Origin: Competibacteraceae bacterium UBA3908
GTDB taxonomy: Bacteria; Pseudomonadota; Gammaproteobacteria; Competibacterales; Competibacteraceae
Length of the DNA: 8,946 bases
Reading direction: 5' to 3'
Assembly (NCBI GenBank): GCA_002391525.1
Contig: DGFE01000152.1
Coordinates: forward strand, 26,430-35,375
Below, one piece after another: positions 1 to 6,308 of this stretch. Made by a program: the position numbers and the translations under genes. Every line of letters starts with the position of its first letter. Position 1 is the stretch's first letter. The notes under the pieces are model-generated. The model made no database searches. It saw only the letters and a list, made by a program, of their open reading frames with translations, and was not told where the DNA came from.

Positions 1-229
1 GGCCGAGCGCGCGCTGCGGGCGTTGGGTTTTTCCGGCGCGGTGCGGGTGCGCTGTCACGACGATCTGGCCCGGATCGAGGTGGATCGCGCCGAACGGGCC
101 CGATTCCTGGCTGAAAACCTCGCCGATCAAGTGGCGACGGCGCTGCGGGAGTGCGGGTTCCGGTACGTGACCCTGGATTTGGAAGGTTACCGGATGGGCA
201 GCTTCAACCTCGCGCCGGCGGTGGAGTGA
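1..229 (+). CDS. larE: LarE, ATP-dependent sacrificial sulfur transferase (3' end only)
   Basis: Only the last 75 or so codons are present; the frame is open from base 2 to the TGA at 227-229. The visible residues include VRVRCHDDLARIEV, followed by a helix (ERARFLAENLADQVATALRE) and the ending YVTLDLEGYRMGSFN. This is the typical C-terminal part of LarE, a PP-loop ATPase-like enzyme. LarE adenylates the carboxylates of the pyridinium dicarboxylate mononucleotide and inserts sulfur, in L. plantarum by sacrificing its own cysteine, during nickel-pincer nucleotide cofactor synthesis in the cytoplasm. The ATP-binding and sulfur-donor regions lie outside the window, so their state is unknown. larB follows 6 bases after the stop, which supports the assignment and suggests co-transcription. 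The family call rests on recognition of the C-terminal motif and the neighbour. Confidence 0.85.
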   Translation, partial: AERALRALGFSGAVRVRCHDDLARIEVDRAERARFLAENLADQVATALRECGFRYVTLDLEGYRMGSFNLAPAVE

Positions 230-235
230 GCGGCC

Positions 236-982
236 ATGCGCGAAGAGACCTTGCGGGCCTTGCTGGAACAGGTCCGCACCGGCGGCCTGGCGGTCGAGGA
301 AGCGGTGGACCGGTTGCGGGAACTGCCATTCCGCGATCTGGGCGAGGCGGTGCTCGACAGCCACCGGGAACTGCGGCGTGGCCATCCCGAGGTGATCTAC
401 TGCGCCGGCAAGACCGTGCCCCAAGTGCGAACCATCGTCGCCGCCTTGCTGGAGGGCGACGGCGACATCCTCGCCACCCGCGCCACGCTGAAAATGGCCG
501 AAGCGGTGGCGGAGCTGAGTCCTACTGCCCGCTATAGCTCGTTGGGGCGCGTTATCGTGATCCAGCGCCGCGCCCGGCCGCTGACCGAAACCCACATCGC
601 CATCGTCACCGCCGGTACTTCCGATCTGCCGGTGGCCGAGGAAGCGGCGGAAACCGCGCTGCTGTTCGGCAACCGGGTCGAACGGATCAACGACGTGGGC
701 GTGGCCGGATTGCATCGCCTGCTGGCGCGGCTGGAGGCGATCCGGAGCGCGCGGGCGGTGATCGTCGTCGCCGGAATGGAAGGGGCGCTGGCCAGCGTGG
801 TGGCCGGGCTGGTGGCCCGGCCGGTGATCGCGGTGCCGACCAGCGTCGGTTATGGCGCCAGCTTCGGTGGTTTATCGGCCTTGTTGGGGATGCTGACCTC
901 CTGCGCCGGCGGGGTGGGGGTGGTCAACATCGACAACGGTTTCGGCGCGGCTTGTCTGGCCAGTATGATCAATCAGATGTAA
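236..982 (+). CDS. larB: LarB, nickel-pincer cofactor biosynthesis (NaAD carboxylase/hydrolase)
   Basis: The 248-residue protein has the usual length for LarB. LarB carboxylates the pyridinium ring of nicotinic acid adenine dinucleotide at C5 and cleaves the phosphoanhydride, giving the dicarboxylate mononucleotide used by LarE. The N-terminal third (1-115) is the LarB-specific helical region, with YCAGKTVPQV near 55-64. The C-terminal PurE-like (AIR carboxylase) domain starts near 120 and carries GTSDLPVAEEA (127-137), the PTSVGYGASFGG loop (201-212) and TSCAGGVGVVNIDNGFGAA (221-239). Cys223 in that last motif matches the active-site cysteine reported for L. plantarum LarB (Cys221). The ATG has GGAG at 223-226, inside the end of larE, so translational coupling is likely. 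No larC, which installs the nickel, is visible. A plain PurE is unlikely because of the long N-terminal part and the larE neighbour. Confidence 0.94.
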   Translation: MREETLRALLEQVRTGGLAVEEAVDRLRELPFRDLGEAVLDSHRELRRGHPEVIYCAGKTVPQVRTIVAALLEGDGDILATRATLKMAEAVAELSPTARYSSLGRVIVIQRRARPLTETHIAIVTAGTSDLPVAEEAAETALLFGNRVERINDVGVAGLHRLLARLEAIRSARAVIVVAGMEGALASVVAGLVARPVIAVPTSVGYGASFGGLSALLGMLTSCAGGVGVVNIDNGFGAACLASMINQM

Positions 983-1001
983 CCACGGAGCGATTTCGCC
1001 G

Positions 1002-3734
1002 ATGGCCACGCCCAAACCGCTGTTGCTGGTGGATGGTTCCTCCTGGCTGCACCGGGCTTTCAACGCCTTGCCGGCCCTGAGCACGAAAGCCGGCGAGCCG
1101 ACCGGCGCGCTGTACGGCGTGCTGAACATGCTGCGCAAGCTGCTGGCCGACTACCGGCCCGACTATCTGGCGGTGGTGTTCGACGCCCCCGGCAAGACCT
1201 TCCGCCACGCGATGTTTTCCGACTACAAGGCCCATCGTCCGCCGCTGGATCCGCAACTGGTCCGGCAGATCGAACCGCTGCACGCCTGCGTCCGCGCCTT
1301 GGGTTTGCCGCTGCTGCAAGTGGCGGGCGTGGAGGCGGACGATGTCATCGGCACGCTGACCCGGCAGGCGACCGCGCGGGGTCTGCCGGTGCTGATCGTC
1401 AGCGGCGACAAGGACTTGGCGCAGTTGGTAGACGAGCGGGTGCGGATGCTGGACACCATGAAAAACGTGGTGACCGACATCGCGGGGGTGGAGCAGAAGT
1501 TTGGAGTGCCGCCGGCTCTGATCGTGGACTGGCTGGCGCTGGTCGGCGACAGTTCCGACAACATCCCCGGCGTGCCCGGTGTGGGACCGATGACCGCCGC
1601 CAAGTGGCTGCGCGAGTACGGCTCGCTGGATGCATTGATCGCCGACAGCGCCGCCATTTCCGGCAAGATCGGCGACCGATTGCGCGCCGGGCTGGCACAA
1701 CTGCCGCTGTCCCGGCAACTGGCGACATTGGATTGCAACGTGTCGCTTCCGGTCGCGTTCGAGGACTTGCGGCCCGCGCCGCCGGACAAGGCCGCGCTGC
1801 GGGCGCTGTACGAACGCTATGAATTCCGCTCGTGGCTGCGGGAGCTGGTCTCCCCGCTCCCGCCAGCGGGAGCGGGGCCGGGGGTGAGGGCGGCAAGCTC
1901 CGAAGCGGCCCCGGTGGAAAATACCGATCCACCAACTTACGAACTGATTCTCGATCAAGCCGCGCTCGACGGCTGGCTGGAGCGGCTGCGAACGGCGGAT
2001 TTGTTCGCCTTCGACACCGAGACCACCAGCCTGAATTATCTGAACGCCCGCATCGTCGGCGTGTCGTTCGCAGTGAATCCCCGCGAGGCCGCCTACGTGC
2101 CGCTGGCGCACGATTATCCCGGCGCGCCGGAGCAGTTGGACCGGGAACACGTGCTGGACCGGTTGCGCCCGCTGCTGGAAGCCGCCGACCGTCCGAAAGT
2201 GGGTCAGCATCTCAAGTACGACCTACACGTGCTCGCCAATCATGGCATCGCGCTGCGCGGCATCCGCCACGACACCCTGCTGGAATCCTACGTGCTGGAT
2301 TCCACCGCCCGCCACGATCTGGATTCCCTGGCGGAACGGCATCTGAAATTACGCACCATTCATTACGAAGACGTGGCGGGCAAGGGCGCGAAGCAGTTGA
2401 CGTTCAATCAGGTGGCGCTGGAACAGGCCGGACCCTACGCCGCCGAGGATGCCGACGTGGCTCTGCGCCTGCATCGTTGTCTGTGGCCGCAACTGGAACG
2501 GGAACCGGCACTGCGGCGGCTGTATGAAGACCTGGAAATTCCGCTGATCGACGTACTGGCCCGGATGGAGCGGATCGGGGTGCGGGTGGATGCGGCGGCG
2601 CTGCGCCGGCAGAGCGACGAACTGGCCAGGCGGCTTTGGGAACTGGAGCAGCAGGCCCACGACCTGGCCGGGGAAAAGTTCAATCTCGGTTCGCCCAAGC
2701 AGTTGCAGGTGATTCTGTTCGAGCGGCTGGGGCTGCCGGCGGGCAAGAAGACCGCCACCGGCCAGGCGTCCACCGCCGAGGATGTACTGCAGGAACTGGC
2801 GCTGGATTATCCGCTGCCGCGCGTGATCCTGGAGCACCGGGCGCTGAGCAAGCTGAAATCCACCTACACCGACCGGCTGCCGGAACAGATTCATCCATGC
2901 ACGGGCCGGGTTCACACCTCCTATCATCAGGCCGTGGCCAGCACTGGCCGGCTGTCGTCTTCCGATCCCAATTTGCAGAACATTCCGATCCGCACGCCGG
3001 AGGGGCGGCGGATTCGTCAGGCGTTCGTGCCGGAACCGGGCTGGGTGATGCTGGCGGCGGACTATTCCCAGATCGAGTTGCGGATCATGGCCCATCTGTC
3101 CGGCGACGAGGGCCTGTTACGGGCTTTCGCCGTCGGCGCCGACGTGCATCGCGCCACCGCCGCCGAGGTATTCGGCGTGGCGTTGGAGGAAGTGACCGCC
3201 GAGCAGCGGCGCAGCGCCAAGGCCATCAATTTCGGGCTGATCTACGGCATGTCGGCATTCGGTCTGGCCCAGCAACTGGGCATCGAACGCGGCGCGGCAA
3301 AGGATTACGTGGACCGCTATTTCGCCCGCTATCCGGGTGTCAAGGCGTACATGGACGACACCCGCCGCCGGGCCGCCGAGCGGGGCTACGTGGAGACGGT
3401 GTTTGGCCGCCGGTTGTATCTGCCGGACATCCGCGCCCGCAATCCGCAGCTTCGACAGGCGGCGGAGCGCGCCGCCATCAACGCGCCGATGCAGGGCACC
3501 GCCGCCGACATCATCAAGCGGGCGATGCTGGCGGTGGATCGCTGGCTGCAAGAATCCAGCTTCCCGGCGCGGATGCTGATGCAGGTGCACGACGAGCTGG
3601 TGTTTGAAGTAGCCGAAGATGCCGTCACGGAAGCCGGGGAGCGCATCCGGGCGGCCATGGTCGCGGCTGCCGAATTGCGCGTGCCGCTGGAGGTGGAGAT
3701 CGGGGTGGGCGCCAATTGGGACGAGGCGCATTGA
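1002..3734 (+). CDS. polA: DNA polymerase I (5' nuclease, proofreading exonuclease and polymerase domains)
   Basis: The 910-residue protein (928 in E. coli) removes RNA primers, fills gaps and repairs DNA. The 5'-3' nuclease domain (about 1-283) keeps its metal ligands: D11, D61, the EADD cluster at 111-114, GDKD at 135-138 and GDSSDNIPG from 182. A linker holding a palindromic repeat follows (284-298). The 3'-5' exonuclease domain (about 310-500) has Exo I DTET (D338, E340), Exo II ending in D407, and Exo III Y479/D483. Exo II reads GQHLKYD, with His403 where the family has Asn (E. coli N420). In the polymerase domain, motif A has D687 and E692; motif B has R736, K740 and F744, the residue equivalent to E. 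coli F762; motif C has HDE with D864 and E865. The ending NWDEAH is a normal PolA C-terminus. The ATG has CGGAG at 986-990, 11 bases upstream. It starts 19 bases after larB and probably shares its transcript. Confidence 0.98.
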   Translation: MATPKPLLLVDGSSWLHRAFNALPALSTKAGEPTGALYGVLNMLRKLLADYRPDYLAVVFDAPGKTFRHAMFSDYKAHRPPLDPQLVRQIEPLHACVRALGLPLLQVAGVEADDVIGTLTRQATARGLPVLIVSGDKDLAQLVDERVRMLDTMKNVVTDIAGVEQKFGVPPALIVDWLALVGDSSDNIPGVPGVGPMTAAKWLREYGSLDALIADSAAISGKIGDRLRAGLAQLPLSRQLATLDCNVSLPVAFEDLRPAPPDKAALRALYERYEFRSWLRELVSPLPPAGAGPGVRAASSEAAPVENTDPPTYELILDQAALDGWLERLRTADLFAFDTETTSLNYLNARIVGVSFAVNPREAAYVPLAHDYPGAPEQLDREHVLDRLRPLLEAADRPKVGQHLKYDLHVLANHGIALRGIRHDTLLESYVLDSTARHDLDSLAERHLKLRTIHYEDVAGKGAKQLTFNQVALEQAGPYAAEDADVALRLHRCLWPQLEREPALRRLYEDLEIPLIDVLARMERIGVRVDAAALRRQSDELARRLWELEQQAHDLAGEKFNLGSPKQLQVILFERLGLPAGKKTATGQASTAEDVLQELALDYPLPRVILEHRALSKLKSTYTDRLPEQIHPCTGRVHTSYHQAVASTGRLSSSDPNLQNIPIRTPEGRRIRQAFVPEPGWVMLAADYSQIELRIMAHLSGDEGLLRAFAVGADVHRATAAEVFGVALEEVTAEQRRSAKAINFGLIYGMSAFGLAQQLGIERGAAKDYVDRYFARYPGVKAYMDDTRRRAAERGYVETVFGRRLYLPDIRARNPQLRQAAERAAINAPMQGTAADIIKRAMLAVDRWLQESSFPARMLMQVHDELVFEVAEDAVTEAGERIRAAMVAAAELRVPLEVEIGVGANWDEAH
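1851..1894 (+). repeat. Palindromic dispersed-repeat-like element in frame inside polA
   Basis: Bases 1852-1862 (CCCCGCTCCCG) and 1867-1877 (CGGGAGCGGGG) form a perfect 11-bp inverted repeat around the 4-base loop CCAG. GC-rich CCGGGGGTGAGGGCGGC follows at 1878-1894. From memory, this layout (a CTCCC-rich palindrome followed by GGGGGTGAGGG) resembles short repeats scattered between genes in many proteobacteria. Here it is translated in frame as SPLPPAGAGPGVRA (residues 284-297), a flexible Pro/Gly/Ala linker between the 5' nuclease and 3'-5' exonuclease domains, where an insertion should be tolerated. No second copy is present in the window, so its dispersed nature is inferred. Confidence 0.6.
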
Positions 3735-3887
3735 AAGGAGTTAGAAAACAGGGCAGCCGAGCGCGAGCAATTGAAGCTGCTCCTGGAGATTCTTCGGGAC
3801 GAACTCCTGCCCAATCAAATCTTCCAGCTGTGGCGCGGGATTTGGCCGGAGACCGGACCCGTGATCGCGGCCTTGCGGGATGGATGA
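3735..3887 (+). pseudogene. Small decayed or start-less ORF directly after polA
   Basis: Bases 3735-3740 are AAGGAG, a perfect Shine-Dalgarno, touching the polA stop. Nine bases later, where a start codon belongs, is AGG (3750-3752), one base from ATG. The frame then reads AAEREQLKLLLEILRDELL, followed by PNQIFQLWRGIWPETGPVIAALRDG, and stops with TGA at 3885-3887, 45 codons counting AGG. The composition looks like real protein: a charged amphipathic helix, then a Trp-containing segment, with codon use like the neighbours. The only in-frame conventional alternative start I see is TTG at 3771, giving 38 codons without a clear Shine-Dalgarno. The frame is the same as polA, so stop readthrough would add it, but PolA already has a normal C-terminus. 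I do not recognise the family. It could be a fragment of a larger gene, a gene that lost its start by one substitution, or chance. Confidence 0.4.
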
Positions 3888-3903
3888 GGTTTTCGTGGCT
3901 GGC

Positions 3904-5193
3904 CTACGGCATGAACAACCGCGCCGCCGCCGCCGGATTGCTGGCGAAGTACAGGTGCAGATACGAAGCGGTCAGCCGCCCGCGCCGATAGACGGCCTCG
4001 CCGGGTTTGCCGTCGCGCTGGCGGCGACCGTGCGCCAGTGGTTGCAGCACCGTCTCCAGCCGCGAATGATGGAAGGTATGTCCCCGCAACTCGCCCTCCG
4101 GTAGTTCCACCGCCTGCATCCCCAGTCCCACCAGTTTCGACTGGAGCGCCGCGTGACCGGGCAGCAGACCCAGCATGGGTGCGCGACGGCCTTCCTGGTC
4201 GGCCAGTGATTCCAGAGTGTAGAGCAGGCCGCCGCATTCGGCGTAAATCGGTTTGCCGGCTCGCTGATGCTCGCGCAACGCCGCGCGCAGGGATTCGTTG
4301 CCGGCCAGCGCGTCGAGATGCAGTTCCGGGTAGCCGCCGGGCAGATAAACGCTGTCCACCGCCGGCAATCGAGAATCGGCCAGCGGCGAGAAGAACGTCA
4401 GTTCCGCGCCCAGCGCCCGCAGCGTGTCCAGATTGGCCGGGTACAGAAACGCGAACGCCGTATCGCGGGCGATACCGACGCGCACGCCTGCGAGCAGCCG
4501 CGGCGGTGGTTCGGTGGTCATGGCCGGAAAGGATGCCGGCGGCGGCAATTCCGCCAGACCGGTCGTGGCGACGAGCGCGGCGGCGCTTTCCAGCCGCGTT
4601 TCCAGATCGGCGATCTCGGCGGCCTGCACCAGCCCGAGATGGCGGTCGGGCAGGGCGATTTCGCCGTCGCGCGGTAACCAGCCATAATAGCGCAGGCCCA
4701 GCGGCAGGCTCTCGGCCAGCAGTTCGGCGTGACCCGGTCCCGCGACCCGGTTGGCCAGCACGCCGGCGAACGGCAGTCCGGGACGATAATGCGCCAGGCC
4801 GTAAGCGACGGCGCCGAAAGTCTGCGCCATGGCGTGAGCGTTGATCAGCGCCAGCACCGGCACGCCGAACAGACCGGCGAGATCGGCGCTGGACGGCGTG
4901 CCATCGAACAGCCCCATCACCCCTTCGATCAGGATCAGGTCCGCCTCCCGCGCCGCCTGATACAGCAGCGCTTTGCAGTCGCGTTCGCCGACCATCCACA
5001 AATCCAGTTGATAGACCGGCTGACCGGACGCTCGCTCCAGGATCATCGGATCGAGAAAGTCGGGACCGGTTTTGAACACCCGCACTTTACGGCCCTGGCT
5101 GCGATGGTAACGCGCCAGACCAGCGGTGACGGTGGTTTTACCCTGGCCGGAGGCCGGGGCGCTGAGCAATAGGGCGGGGCAGGTGGCGGGCAT
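3904..5193 (-). CDS. cobB: Cobyrinate / hydrogenobyrinate a,c-diamide synthase (CobB/CbiA)
   Basis: This 429-residue enzyme of corrin ring biosynthesis amidates the a and c side chains of cobyrinate or hydrogenobyrinate, using ATP and glutamine. The N-terminal synthetase domain has the P-loop SGQGKTT (15-21), VFKTGPDFLDPM and EGVMGLFDG (90-98). The C-terminal class I-type glutamine amidotransferase domain (about 236-429) has LPGGYPELH, AECGG with the catalytic Cys320, and the family motif SYLHLYF with His413. All key residues are present and the length is normal. I chose the ATG at 5193, since MPATCPALLLSAPASGQGKTT begins as family members do; an in-frame TTG at 5205 would add four residues. 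Neither start has a clear Shine-Dalgarno. The sequence cannot tell whether the substrate is the cobalt-containing (CbiA) or cobalt-free (CobB) form. No other cobalamin gene is nearby. The gene converges on polA. Confidence 0.95.
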   Translation of the reverse strand: MPATCPALLLSAPASGQGKTTVTAGLARYHRSQGRKVRVFKTGPDFLDPMILERASGQPVYQLDLWMVGERDCKALLYQAAREADLILIEGVMGLFDGTPSSADLAGLFGVPVLALINAHAMAQTFGAVAYGLAHYRPGLPFAGVLANRVAGPGHAELLAESLPLGLRYYGWLPRDGEIALPDRHLGLVQAAEIADLETRLESAAALVATTGLAELPPPASFPAMTTEPPPRLLAGVRVGIARDTAFAFLYPANLDTLRALGAELTFFSPLADSRLPAVDSVYLPGGYPELHLDALAGNESLRAALREHQRAGKPIYAECGGLLYTLESLADQEGRRAPMLGLLPGHAALQSKLVGLGMQAVELPEGELRGHTFHHSRLETVLQPLAHGRRQRDGKPGEAVYRRGRLTASYLHLYFASNPAAAARLFMP

Positions 5194-5204
5194 GGTGATA
5201 GCCA

Positions 5205-5213
5205 ATTTATATC
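5205..5213 (-). promoter_or_regulatory. Possible -10 region for cobB
   Basis: Read on the minus strand, these bases give GATATAAAT, containing TATAAA, about 15 bases upstream of the cobB ATG. The surrounding region is AT-rich compared with the rest of the window. No good -35 is seen at 16-18 bases. If this is the -10, the leader would be very short, which fits the absence of a Shine-Dalgarno. This is a weak prediction. Confidence 0.25.
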
Positions 5214-5243
5214 GTGATCATTTTAAAAATAAACTTTTCCTAT

Positions 5244-5260
5244 TATCGAGAATCGTTATC
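5244..5260 (+). promoter_or_regulatory. Candidate Fur box in the cobB / DUF2061 divergent region
   Basis: TATCGAGAATCGTTATC matches 13 of 17 positions of the inner part of the 19-bp Fur consensus GATAATGATAATCATTATC. The right half (GTTATCA at 5255-5261) is near perfect. A TATTAT hexamer at 5241-5246 could be the -10 of the plus-strand DUF2061 gene and overlaps the box, so bound Fur would block transcription. No strong -35 is seen. The box lies 52 bases upstream of the DUF2061 start and 50 bases upstream of the cobB start, so it could act on either. Assigned by eye against the known consensus. Confidence 0.5.
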
Positions 5261-5312
5261 ATCTGGAACGACATCGTAAGAATTTGAGAATTTCAGTGAA
5301 GGAGCTCTGACC

Positions 5313-5516
5313 ATGACGAAAACCCTCAGCTTTGCCTTGGTTCATATGACGGTAGCCTTCAGCGTCGTCTACGCGATGACCGGCAACGTGCTGGCCGGCG
5401 GCTTGGTGGCACTGGTGGAACCCGCTTGCAATACCATCGCCTATCACGTCCACGAAAAGATGTGGGAGTGGATCCGTCGGCGGCAAAGGGGTACGAGCAG
5501 TCCGATTCTTGCGTAG
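5313..5516 (+). CDS. DUF2061 family small membrane protein
   Basis: The protein has 67 residues. After a short basic start (MTKTLSF) comes a hydrophobic segment (about 5-25, ALVHMTVAFSVVYAMTG). A second follows (about 27-46, VLAGGLVALVEPACNTIAY), then HVHEKMWEWIRRRQ. The TKT-SFA-VH-TVAFSVVY start and the VEP-NT-AY--HEK-WE block are the hallmarks I associate with DUF2061, a family of short inner-membrane proteins of unknown function, and the length fits. The ATG has a strong Shine-Dalgarno, AAGGAG at 5299-5304, 8 bases upstream. A Fur-box candidate lies in its leader, suggesting induction under iron limitation. It is convergent with the HEAGH protein gene, with 20 bases between stops. No catalytic motif is apparent. 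The family assignment is fairly confident; the biological role is unknown. Confidence 0.85.
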   Translation: MTKTLSFALVHMTVAFSVVYAMTGNVLAGGLVALVEPACNTIAYHVHEKMWEWIRRRQRGTSSPILA

Positions 5517-5536
5517 GCTGGCGGCGCGATGGTGGA

Positions 5537-6028
5537 TCAGTCGGCTTCCCCGGCGGTCCGCCACGCCCGTGCCAGCACCCAGATCATGAGTCCCACGGCG
5601 CCGATCCGCACCAGGAACGCGAGCGCGGTGTCGTGGCTCAACAATCCCCACCGGCTCAGGATCTCGGTCCAGTCGTGGAAGTCCTCCGGGTCCACCCCGC
5701 CCACCAGCGGTAGTTGGTGGGCGCGGGCGTCGGCCATGTAGCGGGCGACGTTCAGCAGATTTTCCCCGATCCACACCAGGCAGGCGTAAAACCCATACGG
5801 TTGTTCCCGGCGGTAACACTCCCAGGCGCAGGCCGCGGGAATCAGCAGTTGCATCAGCGTACCGCCGTACACCGCCAGGCGCTCGGACAGCAGCCCGAAG
5901 ATCGGATGTCCGGCTTCGTGGAACGCCAGATTGGCGCTGTCCAGAATCGGCACCCAGCCCCAGAACGCATGGCAGGCGAGGAGGAGCGCGACGGCGACAG
6001 TGAGCAGGATGGGGGGGAGTTTGGACAT
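5537..6028 (-). CDS. Unrecognised multi-pass membrane protein with a HEAGH metal-binding motif
   Basis: The protein has 163 residues from the ATG at 6028. Hydrophobic stretches lie at about 6-25, 55-70, 80-95 and 134-155, so it is probably an inner-membrane protein. Residues 37-41 are HEAGH, an HExxH zinc-binding motif followed by PIFG. Further conserved-looking blocks are GGTLMQLLIP (55-64), WIGENLLNVARYMADARAHQLPL (86-108) and FHDW (117-120). HExxH next to a membrane segment is reminiscent of M50/site-2-type intramembrane proteases, but their second motif (DG within a later helix) is not evident. Peptidase activity is therefore speculation. D100, H104 or H118 could supply a third metal ligand. 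An in-frame TTG at 6064 would add 12 residues and has AGGA just upstream; the ATG has only a weak GGA. I do not know a named family for it. Confidence 0.75.
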   Translation of the reverse strand: MSKLPPILLTVAVALLLACHAFWGWVPILDSANLAFHEAGHPIFGLLSERLAVYGGTLMQLLIPAACAWECYRREQPYGFYACLVWIGENLLNVARYMADARAHQLPLVGGVDPEDFHDWTEILSRWGLLSHDTALAFLVRIGAVGLMIWVLARAWRTAGEAD

Positions 6029-6128
6029 GGCGCGGGCGATTCCAGCGGAAGAGTCGGAGGTCAAAGCTTTCCTGAGCCGAATCCATCTTCATTTCAGGGC
6101 AGTCCGTTTGTCAAACCGCTGTCGACCA

Positions 6129-6160
6129 TCCATCGTTCAACTCCTCCATCGTTCAACTCC
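6129..6160 (+). repeat. Two tandem copies of a 16-bp sequence
   Basis: TCCATCGTTCAACTCC occurs at 6129-6144 and again, identical and directly adjacent, at 6145-6160. It lies in the non-coding stretch between the HEAGH protein gene and the antiporter gene. It could be a paired binding site or a slippage product. I see no match to a known operator. Confidence 0.8.
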
Positions 6161-6200
6161 GCCACCGCTCTTATGGGAATATTGCGCGGGTTAAGATAGC

Positions 6201-6235
6201 CGCGCTGGGGTGGCGGTTTGCGCCGCGCCAGCGCG
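6201..6235 (+). repeat. GC-rich inverted repeat (hairpin) upstream of the antiporter gene
   Basis: CGCGCTGG (6201-6208) pairs perfectly with CCAGCGCG (6228-6235). Inside it, GGCG (6212-6215) pairs with CGCC (6221-6224) around the loop GTTTG, leaving a small internal bulge. There is no T-tract after it, so an intrinsic terminator is unlikely. It ends 73 bases before the GTG start and could be a 5' leader structure, a protein site or a small repeat element. Confidence 0.5.
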
Positions 6236-6308
6236 AGCCGGACCCGGGGCACCCTCTCTCTCCTCGGAGGACGAGGGAATTGAATGATTATCGACAGGAA
6301 AGGGAATT

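Noticed and set aside
969..2210. Long minus-strand open frames opposite polA (and similar long frames opposite cobB and the antiporter)
   Set aside because: They are antisense shadows caused by high GC and codon periodicity, with His/Gln/Arg-rich low-complexity translations and no domain motifs.
3855..3870. GGCCGGAGACCGGACC as a polA or cobB terminator
   Set aside because: The stem is only about four uninterrupted base pairs and no T-tract follows on either strand.
3716..3991. A 91-codon plus-strand frame across the polA-cobB junction
   Set aside because: It overlaps the end of polA and the end of cobB in the wrong frames, has an Arg/Gly-rich composition typical of shadow frames, and conflicts with the better small frame at 3735-3887.
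5194..5312. Cobalamin riboswitch upstream of cobB
   Set aside because: The leader is too short and AT-rich and lacks a B12-box-like GCCACTG element.
6250..6280. CACCCTCTCTCTCCTCGGAGGACGAGGG as a second copy of the polA-internal repeat
   Set aside because: It shares only the CT-rich character; the palindrome and the GGGGGTGAGGG tail are not conserved, so it is not a convincing copy.
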